Shown: piece after piece, positions 26,498 to 34,409 of the stretch
Numbering within the stretch: the first letter of the stretch is position 1
Layout: every line of letters starts with the position of its first letter
Source of the DNA: Bradyrhizobium sp. LTSP849
GTDB lineage: Bacteria; Pseudomonadota; Alphaproteobacteria; Rhizobiales; Xanthobacteraceae
DNA: 64,000 nt
Direction: 5' to 3'
Assembly: GCF_000938255.1 (NCBI RefSeq)
Contig: NZ_JYMR01000011.1
Coordinates: forward strand, 62,001-126,000
Translations under genes and position numbers: made by a program
Notes under the pieces: model-generated
Told to the model about the DNA's origin: nothing
What the model saw: the letters and a program-made list of their open reading frames with translations, nothing else
Database searches by the model: none

Positions 26498-27937
26498 CTA
26501 TGATGTTGCAATGGATGGTGGTGGCAGAACGCGGCCAGGGTTGAAGAGACCCTTCGGATCGAAGGCCTGTTTCACCGCCCGCATCAGCGCGAGCTCGACC
26601 GGCGGCTTGTAGCGGGACATCTCGCCGGTCAGCGTGCGCCCGACGCCATGCTCGGCGCTGAAGGTGCCGCGCAGCGAGCTTGCGACATCGTTCATGGCGC
26701 GGCGAATTCGCTGCGCGACGGCGTCGCGCTCCGGCACGGCGTCCCACTCGGCAAAGCCAAAGAAGGGAATGAGATGGATGTTGCCGTCGCCCATGTGGCC
26801 GACGATCACGAACGGCTGATCCGGCACGATCGCGCGCACGGCCGCCATCGCCTGGTCGATGAAGGCCGGCACGGTCGACACCGGGACCGCGGTGTCCGAC
26901 GTCAGGCCCACGCCGGCTTTCTTGTTGGCTTCCGAGACGCTGTGACGCACCAGCCACATCGCCTTGCGCTGCGCCTCGCTCGCAGCGACGACGCCGTCGC
27001 TGACCAGCCCTGCCTCGAGCGCCTGTTCGAGCACCGTTTGCATCGCCACCGCGAGCGCCGCGGCATCGCCGGTGTCGGACAATTCGACGAGGACATGCCA
27101 GGTGTCGATCTCCGCGACCGGACAGCGCCGGCCCGGCACCTGCTCCAGCACGAGCTGGATCTGCTTCGCATTCATCAGCTCGAAGGCGGAGAGCCGTGAG
27201 CTGCAAGAGGCCTGGAACAGGCCGAGCACGTCCAGCGCCTTTTGCGGATCATCGACCGCAAGCCAGGCGACGGCCTCCGCCGTCGGCAGTGGATGCAGCT
27301 TCAGCACTGCGCCAGTGATGATGCCCAGCGTGCCCTCGGATCCTATGAAGAGATGCTTGAGGTCGTAGCCGGTGTTGTTCTTGCGCAGTGCGTAGAGGCC
27401 GTCCCAGACCGATCCGTCCGGCAGAACGACCTCCAGCCCGAGCACATTGTCGCGCGTGTTGCCGTAGCGCAGCACGCCGGTGCCGCCGGCATTGGTGCCG
27501 ATATTGCCGCCGATCTGGCAGGATCCTTCAGCGCCGAGGCTCACCGGAAAGAGCCGGCCGGCAGCGGCGGCGGTCTCCTGAATGGTCGCAAGCACGCAGC
27601 CGGCATCCACCACCATGGTATTGTTGACGGGATCGAGCGAACGGATCCGGCGCATGCGCGTCAGTGCGACGATGACCGGCGGCTTGCCCTGCCCCGACGG
27701 CGTCGCACCACCGCACAGGCTGGTGTTGCCACCTTGCGGCAACACCGGCGTTTCATGCGCGACGCAAAGGCGGACGATGGCCGCGACCTGCTCCGTGGTG
27801 GAAGGCAGCACCGCACAGAGCGCCGGCGCCCGAAAACGGCCGCGCCAATCCTCGGTCAGGCCCGCGAGATCCTCCTCGCGAGTCAGCACGGCCGTGTCGC
27901 CCAGCAACTGCCTGAACGCCTCGATCAATGCCATCAC
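26498..27937 (-). CDS. FAD-linked 2-hydroxyacid oxidase/dehydrogenase
   Basis: A 479-residue flavoenzyme of the FAD_binding_4 (GlcD / D-2-hydroxyglutarate / D-lactate dehydrogenase) group. The FAD domain shows VLPQGGNTSLCGGATPSG and LFPVSLGAEGSCQIGGNIGT; the C-terminal cap ends in FSAEHGVGRTLTGEMSRYKP then FDPKGLFNPGRVLPP, as in this family. It oxidises a D-2-hydroxy acid to the 2-oxo acid. As first gene of the operon, followed by a transporter and a DHDPS-like aldolase, it suggests import, oxidation and cleavage of a hydroxy acid. The substrate is unknown. Confidence 0.88.
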   Translation of the reverse strand: MMALIEAFRQLLGDTAVLTREEDLAGLTEDWRGRFRAPALCAVLPSTTEQVAAIVRLCVAHETPVLPQGGNTSLCGGATPSGQGKPPVIVALTRMRRIRSLDPVNNTMVVDAGCVLATIQETAAAAGRLFPVSLGAEGSCQIGGNIGTNAGGTGVLRYGNTRDNVLGLEVVLPDGSVWDGLYALRKNNTGYDLKHLFIGSEGTLGIITGAVLKLHPLPTAEAVAWLAVDDPQKALDVLGLFQASCSSRLSAFELMNAKQIQLVLEQVPGRRCPVAEIDTWHVLVELSDTGDAAALAVAMQTVLEQALEAGLVSDGVVAASEAQRKAMWLVRHSVSEANKKAGVGLTSDTAVPVSTVPAFIDQAMAAVRAIVPDQPFVIVGHMGDGNIHLIPFFGFAEWDAVPERDAVAQRIRRAMNDVASSLRGTFSAEHGVGRTLTGEMSRYKPPVELALMRAVKQAFDPKGLFNPGRVLPPPSIATS

Positions 27938-27981
27938 CAGCCTCCGGGACGGGCCGACGTTGGCCCAAACGGCGTCTGCGC

Positions 27982-28004
27982 AAGTAATCGAAATACGATT
28001 ACTT
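27982..28004. promoter_or_regulatory. Palindromic operator of the hydroxyacid operon
   Basis: Perfect 9-bp arms AAGTAATCG and CGATTACTT around AAATA, 45 bp upstream of the first gene of the operon (27937). A further AATCGCATTA follows at 28006. Because an IclR regulator ends the operon, it is the best candidate binder. The rest of the 377-bp gap 27938-28314 holds a family C repeat and a terminator. Confidence 0.6.
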
Positions 28005-28093
28005 CAATCGCATTATGCTGATCATGAATTCAGCGTGACAGGGAGTCAAGCGGGGGGCCCTCGCTTCGCGGGGGACGTGCCTCCACACCACAG

Positions 28094-28199
28094 CTGTCAT
28101 TCCCCGCGAAAGCGGGGAATCCAGTACGCCGCGGCCTCTCCGTATCCCACTCCTGTCTCCGGAATACTGGATCGCCCGATCAAGTCGGGCGATGACACC
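28094..28199. repeat. Intergenic double-hairpin repeat, family C (copy 2)
   Basis: The same layout as the copy at 20479-20584, with ends CTGTCATTCCCC and GGGCGATGACAC. The small stems differ by paired changes that keep pairing (for example G-C to T-A in the left stem). It lies between two divergently placed operons. Confidence 0.8.
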
Positions 28200-28264
28200 G
28201 AGGGTGAGGAGCAAGCTTCGCGAACGACGACGGCGGAGAAGAATTGGGAGCGCGCCAACGCAAA

Positions 28265-28296
28265 AACAAAAAGGCCGGGATTGCTCCCGGCCTTTC
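28265..28296 (-). terminator. Intrinsic terminator of the glp operon
   Basis: Arms AAAGGCCGGGA and TCCCGGCCTTT around TTGC; read on the minus strand it ends in a T-run. It lies 19 bp after the glpV stop. Confidence 0.85.
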
Positions 28297-28314
28297 GTCG
28301 TTATGCGACCTGCC

Positions 28315-30111
28315 TTATTGCAGCGAGGCGCGCTTGGGCGGGGTTGCCGGCCACGACTTGATCAGCGTGTCGTAGTCGATCGTTTCGCCCTTCGGCTTCT
28401 CGTTGGCGAGCTTGCGCTGCGGCGCGATGGTGCCGTCCTTCTGGGCCTTGGCGAACCAGAACTCGGCCGACTCCTTCTTGTGCAGCTTCGGACCGCAGGC
28501 ACCCTGCACGCCCGACTTCTCGATACGCTCCATGACGGAGTCTTGCGCGGCGGCAAGAGCATCCATCGCGGCTTGCGGCGTCTTCGCACCGGACGACGCA
28601 TCGCCGATGTTCTGCCACCAGAGCTGCGCGAGCTTCGGATAGTCAGGCACGTTGTTGCCGGTCGGGGTCCACTGCACGCGCGCGGGCGAGCGGTAGAACT
28701 CGATCAGGCCGCCGAGCTTCGGCGCACGCTCGGTGAACGACTTGTCCCAGATGTCGGATTCACGGATGAAGGTGAGACCGACATGGCTCTTCTTCAGCGA
28801 CACCGTCTTGGAGACGATGAACTGGAGATACAGCCAGGCTGCCTTGCGGCGATCCGCCGGGGTCGACTTCAGAAGCGTGAGCGAGCCCGCGTCCTGGTAG
28901 CCGAGCTTCATGCCTTCCTTCCAGTACGAACCGTGCGGCGACGGAGCCATACGCCACTTCGGCGTACCGTCCGCGTTCATCACGGCGATGCCCGGCTTCA
29001 CCATGTCGGCGGTGAAGGCGGTGTACCAGAACATCTGCTGAGCGATGTTGCCCTGCGCCGGGACCGGACCCGACTCAGAGAACGTCATGCCCTGCGCCTG
29101 CGGCGGAGCGTACTTCTTCATCCACTCCAGGTACTTCGTGATCGAGTAGACGGCGGCCGGACCGTTGGTGTCGCCGCCGCGCTCGATCGACGAGCCGACC
29201 GGACGACAACCTTCCATGCGGATGCCCCACTCGTCGACCGGCAGACCGTTCGGAATGCCCTTGTCGCCGTTACCCGCCATCGACAGCCAGGCGTCGGTGA
29301 AACGCCAGCCGAGCGAGGGGTCCTTCTTGCCATAGTCCATATGGCCGTAGACCTTGACGCCGTTGATCTCCTTGATGTCGTTGGTGAAGAACTCGGCGAT
29401 GTCTTCATAGGCGGACCAGTTCACGGGAACGCCGAGCTCGTAGCCATACTTGGCCTTGAACTTGGCCTTGTAGTCGGCGTTGGTGAACCAGTCGTAGCGG
29501 AACCAATAGAGGTTGGCGAACTGCTGGTCGGGCAGCTGGTAGAGCTTGCCATCCGGCGCGGTGCCGAACGACTTTCCGATGAAGTCGTTGACGTCGAGCT
29601 TGGGATCCGTGACGTCCTTGCCCTCGCCGGTCATGTAGTCCGACAGCGCGATGGTCTGGCCGTAGCGGAAGTGCGTGCCGATCAGATCGCTATCGTTGAT
29701 CCAGCCGTCATAGACGTTCTTGCCGGACTGCATCTGGGTCTGAAGCTTTTCGACGACGTCACCTTCCTGGATGATGTCATGCTTGAGCTTGATGCCGGTC
29801 AGCTCGGAGAACGCCTTGGCGAGCGTCTGCGACTCATATTCGTGAGTTGCGATGGTCTCCGAGACGACGTTGATCTCCATGCCCTTGAAGGGCTCGGCGG
29901 CCTTTGCGAACCACTCCAGCTCCTTCTTCTGGTCGTCCTTCGAAATGGTCGAAGGCTGGAATTCCGTGATCCACTTCTGGATGACGGCATCGTCGGCGGC
30001 GCGGACCGGCGCCGAGACGGTGAACGACACCGCAACGAGCGCGGCGACGCTGGACATCGTCAGAAAGCTGTTCTTGGTCAATGGACCTTTCCTTCTCCTA
30101 AACTGTCGCAT
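28315..30111 (-). CDS. glpV: Glycerol ABC transporter substrate-binding protein
   Basis: A 598-residue periplasmic binding protein, the last gene of the glpD-STPQUV operon described in Rhizobium leguminosarum. The large size, the signal ending APVRA|ADD and text such as QPSTISKDDQKKELEWFAKA and NVVSETIATHEYESQ fit the GlpV type rather than ordinary sugar-binding proteins. The ATG at 30111 follows GGAGG six bases upstream. Ten codons in, a run that reads RRRK in protein also looks like a second ribosome site before an in-frame TTG at 30081. Glycerol as ligand follows from family and operon. Confidence 0.9.
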   Translation of the reverse strand: MRQFRRRKGPLTKNSFLTMSSVAALVAVSFTVSAPVRAADDAVIQKWITEFQPSTISKDDQKKELEWFAKAAEPFKGMEINVVSETIATHEYESQTLAKAFSELTGIKLKHDIIQEGDVVEKLQTQMQSGKNVYDGWINDSDLIGTHFRYGQTIALSDYMTGEGKDVTDPKLDVNDFIGKSFGTAPDGKLYQLPDQQFANLYWFRYDWFTNADYKAKFKAKYGYELGVPVNWSAYEDIAEFFTNDIKEINGVKVYGHMDYGKKDPSLGWRFTDAWLSMAGNGDKGIPNGLPVDEWGIRMEGCRPVGSSIERGGDTNGPAAVYSITKYLEWMKKYAPPQAQGMTFSESGPVPAQGNIAQQMFWYTAFTADMVKPGIAVMNADGTPKWRMAPSPHGSYWKEGMKLGYQDAGSLTLLKSTPADRRKAAWLYLQFIVSKTVSLKKSHVGLTFIRESDIWDKSFTERAPKLGGLIEFYRSPARVQWTPTGNNVPDYPKLAQLWWQNIGDASSGAKTPQAAMDALAAAQDSVMERIEKSGVQGACGPKLHKKESAEFWFAKAQKDGTIAPQRKLANEKPKGETIDYDTLIKSWPATPPKRASLQ

Positions 30112-30186
30112 GTTGTTCCTCCGTTGCAGCGACAAACTTTATACAGGCCCGGGTTGGTCCCGGATCTGGCCGTCCCTTCGCGAGCG

Positions 30187-30516
30187 TCAAACCGTGCGAA
30201 AAATGAGCACGGCCGTGGCCAGCGAAATTCCACTTGCGAGCCACAGGCTCGAAATCTCAAATCCCTCCTCGCCGATCGGCAACGTCGCGAGTGCGTCGGT
30301 GCCGGCGAAGGCGATCCACAACAGATGGATGACGGCCGCCGTGATCAGCGAGATGAAAAGCCGGTCGCCACGCGTGGTCGGGATGCGCAGCACGCCGACA
30401 CGCTCGGCCTCGGGGTAGACCGCGGCAAGCCCGGTCATCACGGCAAGCGTGCAGGCGAGCGCGACAAAGAAGATCGCCGTCGGCAGCGTCCAGGCCATCC
30501 ATGCGATGGATTCCAT
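30187..30516 (-). CDS. glpU: Small membrane protein of the glycerol transporter (DUF2160)
   Basis: A 109-residue protein with three hydrophobic segments (about 8-30, 52-70, 85-105), of the DUF2160 type that accompanies the rhizobial glycerol transporter. Its exact role is unknown; it may help assemble the permease. It lies between glpQ and glpV, 10 bp after glpQ. Confidence 0.85.
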   Translation of the reverse strand: MESIAWMAWTLPTAIFFVALACTLAVMTGLAAVYPEAERVGVLRIPTTRGDRLFISLITAAVIHLLWIAFAGTDALATLPIGEEGFEISSLWLASGISLATAVLIFRTV

Positions 30517-30526
30517 TGTTGCCTCC

Positions 30527-31336
30527 CTAGACCCGACCGAGCGCGAAACCGCGCGCGATGTAGTTGCGGACGAACCAGATCACCAGCGCGCCCGGGATGA
30601 TGGTGAGTACGCCGGCAGCCGCCAGCAAGCCCCAATCCATGCCGGCCGCCGACACCGTGCGCGTCATGATCGCCGCGATCGGCTTGGTCTGCACCGAGGT
30701 CAGCGTGCGCGCCAGCAGCAGTTCGACCCAGGAGAACATGAAGCAGAAGAAGGCGGCGACGCCAATGCCGCTCGCGATCAGCGGCACCAGGATCCTGATG
30801 AAGAAGCGCGGGAAGGAATAGCCGTCGAGGAAGGCGGTCTCGTCGATCTCGCGCGGCACCCCGGAGACAAAACCTTCGAGGATCCACACTGCCAGCGGAA
30901 CGTTGAAGATGCAGTGTGCCAGCGCCACCGCCCAGGGCGTATCGAATAGGCCGATCGCCGAGTAGAGGTTGAAGAACGGCAGTGCATAGACCGCCGCCGG
31001 CGCCATGCGATTCGACAGCAGCCAGAAGAACAGATGTTTATCGCCAAGGAAGCGGTAACGCGAGAATGCGTAGGCCGCGGGCAGCGCCACCGAGATCGAA
31101 ATGATGGTGTTGAGGACGACATATTCCAGCGAGTTGATGTAGCCGGAATACCAACTCTCGTCGGTGAAGATGCGCTTGTAGTGCTGGAGCGTCGGCGCAT
31201 GCGGCCATAGCGTCATCGTCGAGACGATCTCGGCATTGGTCTTGAAGCTCATGTTGACGAGCCAGTAGATCGGCAACAGCAGGAATATCAAAAACAGCGC
31301 CATGATCAGGCGGCGGCCGGGGATCGAGTGCATCAC
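30527..31336 (-). CDS. glpQ: Glycerol ABC transporter permease
   Basis: A 269-residue permease with six predicted helices and the inward-facing coupling-loop text EIDETAFLDGYSFPRFFIRI typical of carbohydrate-type permeases. It forms the glycerol pore with GlpP. The start overlaps the glpP stop by 4 bp, so translation is coupled. Confidence 0.9.
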   Translation of the reverse strand: MMHSIPGRRLIMALFLIFLLLPIYWLVNMSFKTNAEIVSTMTLWPHAPTLQHYKRIFTDESWYSGYINSLEYVVLNTIISISVALPAAYAFSRYRFLGDKHLFFWLLSNRMAPAAVYALPFFNLYSAIGLFDTPWAVALAHCIFNVPLAVWILEGFVSGVPREIDETAFLDGYSFPRFFIRILVPLIASGIGVAAFFCFMFSWVELLLARTLTSVQTKPIAAIMTRTVSAAGMDWGLLAAAGVLTIIPGALVIWFVRNYIARGFALGRV

Positions 31337-32235
31337 GCGGCTCCTTCCTGCGGCTTCCGGTCATTACCGGCATTGGTCATGACGGTGTAGAAGATCCAGC
31401 AGACGATCAGGATGATCAGATTGTAGACCAGCGAGAGTGCGGCGGCCTTGCCGAGGTCGAACTGGCCGAGCGCGATCTTGACGAGTTCGATCGAGACGAA
31501 GGTGGTCGAATTGCCGGGCCCGCCGCCGGTAACGACGAACGGCTCGGTATAGATCATGAAACTGTCCATGAAGCGCAGCAGCACCGCGATCAGCAGCACG
31601 CGGTTCATCTTCGGCAGCTGGATCGCCCTGAACACGGCCCAGCGCGAGGCGCCGTCGATTTGGGCTGCCTGATAATAGGCCTCCGGGATCGACTTCAGGC
31701 CGGCGTAGCACAAGAGCGCAACGAGGCTGGTCCAGTGCCAGACGTCCATCACGATCACGGTGACCCAGGCGTCGATCTCGTTGGAGACGTAGTTGTATTC
31801 GATGCCGATGGCGTTGAGGACATAACCGAGCAGGCCGATGTCGGGCCGGCCAAATATCTGCCAGATCGTGCCGACCACGTTCCACGGAATCAGCAGCGGC
31901 AGCGCGAGGATCACGAGGCAGGCCGCGACAGTCCAGCCGTCGCGCGGCATCGACAGCGCGACGACGATGCCGAGCGGGACTTCGATGGCGAGGATCACCA
32001 GCGAGAAGAACAGATTGCGCCCGAGCGAGGCGAGGAAGCGGCCGCCGAGATCGGTCGAGGGATCGAGCAATTCCTTGAACCAGCCGACGCCGTTCCAGAA
32101 GAACTGGTTGTTCCCGAACGTGTCCTGCATCGAATAGTTGACCACCGTCATCAGCGGCAGCACCGCGGAGAAGGCGACGACCAGGAAAACCGGCAGCACC
32201 AGGAACCAGGCTTTTTGGTTGATGGTCTTGTCCAT
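31333..32235 (-). CDS. glpP: Glycerol ABC transporter permease
   Basis: A 300-residue permease with six helices and the EAA-like loop EAYYQAAQIDGASRWAVFRA, the partner of GlpQ. It overlaps the glpQ start by 4 bp and the glpT stop by one base. The N-terminal text MDKTINQKAWFLVLPVF matches the usual carbohydrate-permease entry helix. Confidence 0.9.
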   Translation of the reverse strand: MDKTINQKAWFLVLPVFLVVAFSAVLPLMTVVNYSMQDTFGNNQFFWNGVGWFKELLDPSTDLGGRFLASLGRNLFFSLVILAIEVPLGIVVALSMPRDGWTVAACLVILALPLLIPWNVVGTIWQIFGRPDIGLLGYVLNAIGIEYNYVSNEIDAWVTVIVMDVWHWTSLVALLCYAGLKSIPEAYYQAAQIDGASRWAVFRAIQLPKMNRVLLIAVLLRFMDSFMIYTEPFVVTGGGPGNSTTFVSIELVKIALGQFDLGKAAALSLVYNLIILIVCWIFYTVMTNAGNDRKPQEGAA

Positions 32236-33320
32236 CAGGCGGCTCCCTCCACCAGAAGGCTGTCGGCGTAGACGTGCACATGCGACGGATCGAATTTCAG
32301 CCCGGCGGTGCCGTCGGAGCTGGTGAAGCCGGCCGGCGCGCGCGCCGCGAGTTTTGCGTCACCGAGGCGCGTGCGCGCGAAGCGAATGCGGCCGAGATCG
32401 TCGACGCGTTCGATTTTCGCCGTGAGCAGGCCGGGTGCCGGCGCGACGGCATCGACGAATTCCGGACGCACACCGATCTCGATCTTGGCGCCCGCCGGCA
32501 GGTTGTCATAGCTGCGGTTGAGCGCGATGACGTGACCGTCGATCCGCGCCTCGCGGCCCCTCACCTCGGCCGGAATGATGTTCATGCCGGGTGAGCCGAT
32601 GAAATAGCCCACAAACGTGTGCGCCGGCTTGTCGAACAGCTCGGCCGGCGTGCCGCTCTGCACCACACGACCGTCATGCATGACGACGACGGTGTCGGCG
32701 AAGGTCAGCGCTTCGGTCTGGTCGTGGGTGACGTAGATCATCGTGAGGTCGAGCTCGCGATGCAGCGCCTTCAGCTTGGAGCGGAGCTGCCATTTCAGCT
32801 CGGGATCGATCACCGTCAGCGGCTCGTCGAATAGCACCGCTGCGACGTCGGAGCGCACGAGACCGCGACCGAGCGAGATCTTCTGCTTGGCATCGGCCGT
32901 GAGCCGGGTCGCCTTGCGGTTCAGATAGGGCTCGAGGTCGAGCAGGCGGCCAATCTCGGCGACGCGCTTGTCGATCTCGGCCTTCGGCACGCCGCGGTTC
33001 TTCAACGGAAACGCCAGGTTCTGCCCCACCGTCATGGTGTCGTAGATTACCGGAAACTGGAACACCTGGGCGATGTTGCGCTTCTGGGTTGACAGCGGTG
33101 TGATGTCCTGGCCGTCGAACAGGATTTTCCCCCGCGACGGCGTGATGATGCCGGAGATAACGTTGAGCAGCGTGGTCTTGCCGCAGCCAGACGGTCCGAG
33201 CAGCGCATAGGCACCGCCCTGCCGCCAGGTCATGGTCACCGGCTTCAGCGCAAAGCTCTCCTGCGGCGCATCATTGCCGCCGTAGGAGTGGGCGAGATCG
33301 ACGAGGTCAATGCAGGCCAT
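32235..33320 (-). CDS. glpT: Glycerol ABC transporter ATPase with degenerate signature motif
   Basis: A 361-residue ATPase. Walker A is GPSGCGKT at 42-49, Walker B AVLFDEP at 161-167, and the H-loop VTHDQ (His199) is intact. The ABC signature, normally LSGGQ, is LTADAKQK at about 140-147. With GlpS it should form a heterodimer. Because GlpS supplies an intact LSGGQ, the composite site made of GlpT's own Walker motifs and the GlpS signature should be the working one. It lies 12 bp after glpS. Confidence 0.92.
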   Translation of the reverse strand: MACIDLVDLAHSYGGNDAPQESFALKPVTMTWRQGGAYALLGPSGCGKTTLLNVISGIITPSRGKILFDGQDITPLSTQKRNIAQVFQFPVIYDTMTVGQNLAFPLKNRGVPKAEIDKRVAEIGRLLDLEPYLNRKATRLTADAKQKISLGRGLVRSDVAAVLFDEPLTVIDPELKWQLRSKLKALHRELDLTMIYVTHDQTEALTFADTVVVMHDGRVVQSGTPAELFDKPAHTFVGYFIGSPGMNIIPAEVRGREARIDGHVIALNRSYDNLPAGAKIEIGVRPEFVDAVAPAPGLLTAKIERVDDLGRIRFARTRLGDAKLAARAPAGFTSSDGTAGLKFDPSHVHVYADSLLVEGAA

Positions 33321-33332
33321 GGCGCACCTCCC

Positions 33333-34409
33333 TCATGATACCGGCGCAGCGACCAAGCGGTCAGCCGCGTCGAACACGAAGACATCATTGGGATCGAGCA
33401 CGGCGTCGATGGTCTGGCCTGGCTCGAACTCGTGCACGCCGTGCAGCACCGCAACCCAGTTCGATCCGTCGCGGGTCAAATGCACAAAACTCTCCGAACC
33501 GGTGATCTCGGTCACCGTCACCGTGGCATGAAAGGCATGGCGGTCAGTCTCGCCATTGGCGAGTGCGAGCTGGTGGGCGCGAAAGCCGACGCGATAGGCG
33601 CCGTCGGCGAGAGAGGAATAAAGACCGGACGCCGGCGCGGCGATGCCTCCTGCATATTGCACGGAACCGTTCTTCTTCTCGATGCCAACGAGATTGAGCG
33701 GCGGATCGGAGAACACCTGTGCGACGCGCAGCGTCTGCGGCCGGCGGTAAACGCTCGGCGTCTCACCGATCTGGAGCGTCTGGCCCTCCCACATGCAGAC
33801 CGTGTTGCCGCCGAGCAGCAGCGCCTCGGTCGGCTCGGTGGTGGCATAGACGAAGATCGCGCCGGAGGCCTCGAAGATGCGCGGCAGCTCGGTGCGCAGC
33901 TCTTCGCGCAGCTTGTAGTCGAGATTGGCGAGCGGCTCGTCGAGCAGCACGAGGTCGGCGCCTTTCACCAGCGCGCGCGCCATCGCGGTGCGCTGCTGCT
34001 GGCCGCCGGAGAGCTGGAGCGGCGTGCGCTTCAGGAAGGGCTCGAGCCGCAGCAGTCTTGCAGCTTCAGCCACGCGCTTCTCGATCTCCGCGCGCGGTTT
34101 GCCCTGCACGCGCAACGGCGAGGCGATGTTCTCATAGACCGTGAGCGAGGGGTAATTGATGAACTGCTGGTAGACCATCGCGACCGAGCGCTGGCGCACG
34201 TCGACACCGGTGACGTCCTTGCCGTTAACCAGCAGCTTGCCCGTCGTCGGCTTGTCGAGGCCGGCGAGCAACCGCATGATCGAGGTCTTGCCCGACAGCG
34301 TCGGCCCGAGCAGCACGTTGAGCGTGCCGCTCTCGAGCGTCAGCGAGACGTCACGGATGTGCGGGACCCCGTCGACGGTCCGGGTCACATGATCGAGTGT
34401 CACGCTCAT
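33333..34409 (-). CDS. glpS: Glycerol ABC transporter ATPase lacking the H-loop histidine
   Basis: A 358-residue ATPase. Walker A is GPTLSGKT at 35-42, the signature LSGGQQQR is intact at 133-140, and Walker B is LVLLDEP at 153-159. The switch motif, normally VTHDQ, reads ATTEP near 189-193, so the conserved histidine is absent. Together with the broken signature of GlpT, both defects fall on one composite site. The ATG at 34409 overlaps the glpD stop by 4 bp; the longer frame upstream is not family-like. Confidence 0.92.
   Translation of the reverse strand: MSVTLDHVTRTVDGVPHIRDVSLTLESGTLNVLLGPTLSGKTSIMRLLAGLDKPTTGKLLVNGKDVTGVDVRQRSVAMVYQQFINYPSLTVYENIASPLRVQGKPRAEIEKRVAEAARLLRLEPFLKRTPLQLSGGQQQRTAMARALVKGADLVLLDEPLANLDYKLREELRTELPRIFEASGAIFVYATTEPTEALLLGGNTVCMWEGQTLQIGETPSVYRRPQTLRVAQVFSDPPLNLVGIEKKNGSVQYAGGIAAPASGLYSSLADGAYRVGFRAHQLALANGETDRHAFHATVTVTEITGSESFVHLTRDGSNWVAVLHGVHEFEPGQTIDAVLDPNDVFVFDAADRLVAAPVS

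Noticed and set aside
28192..30600. An 802-codon plus-strand frame over glpV and glpU
   Set aside because: No domain, skewed composition, and it lies wholly antisense to recognised genes and a terminator.
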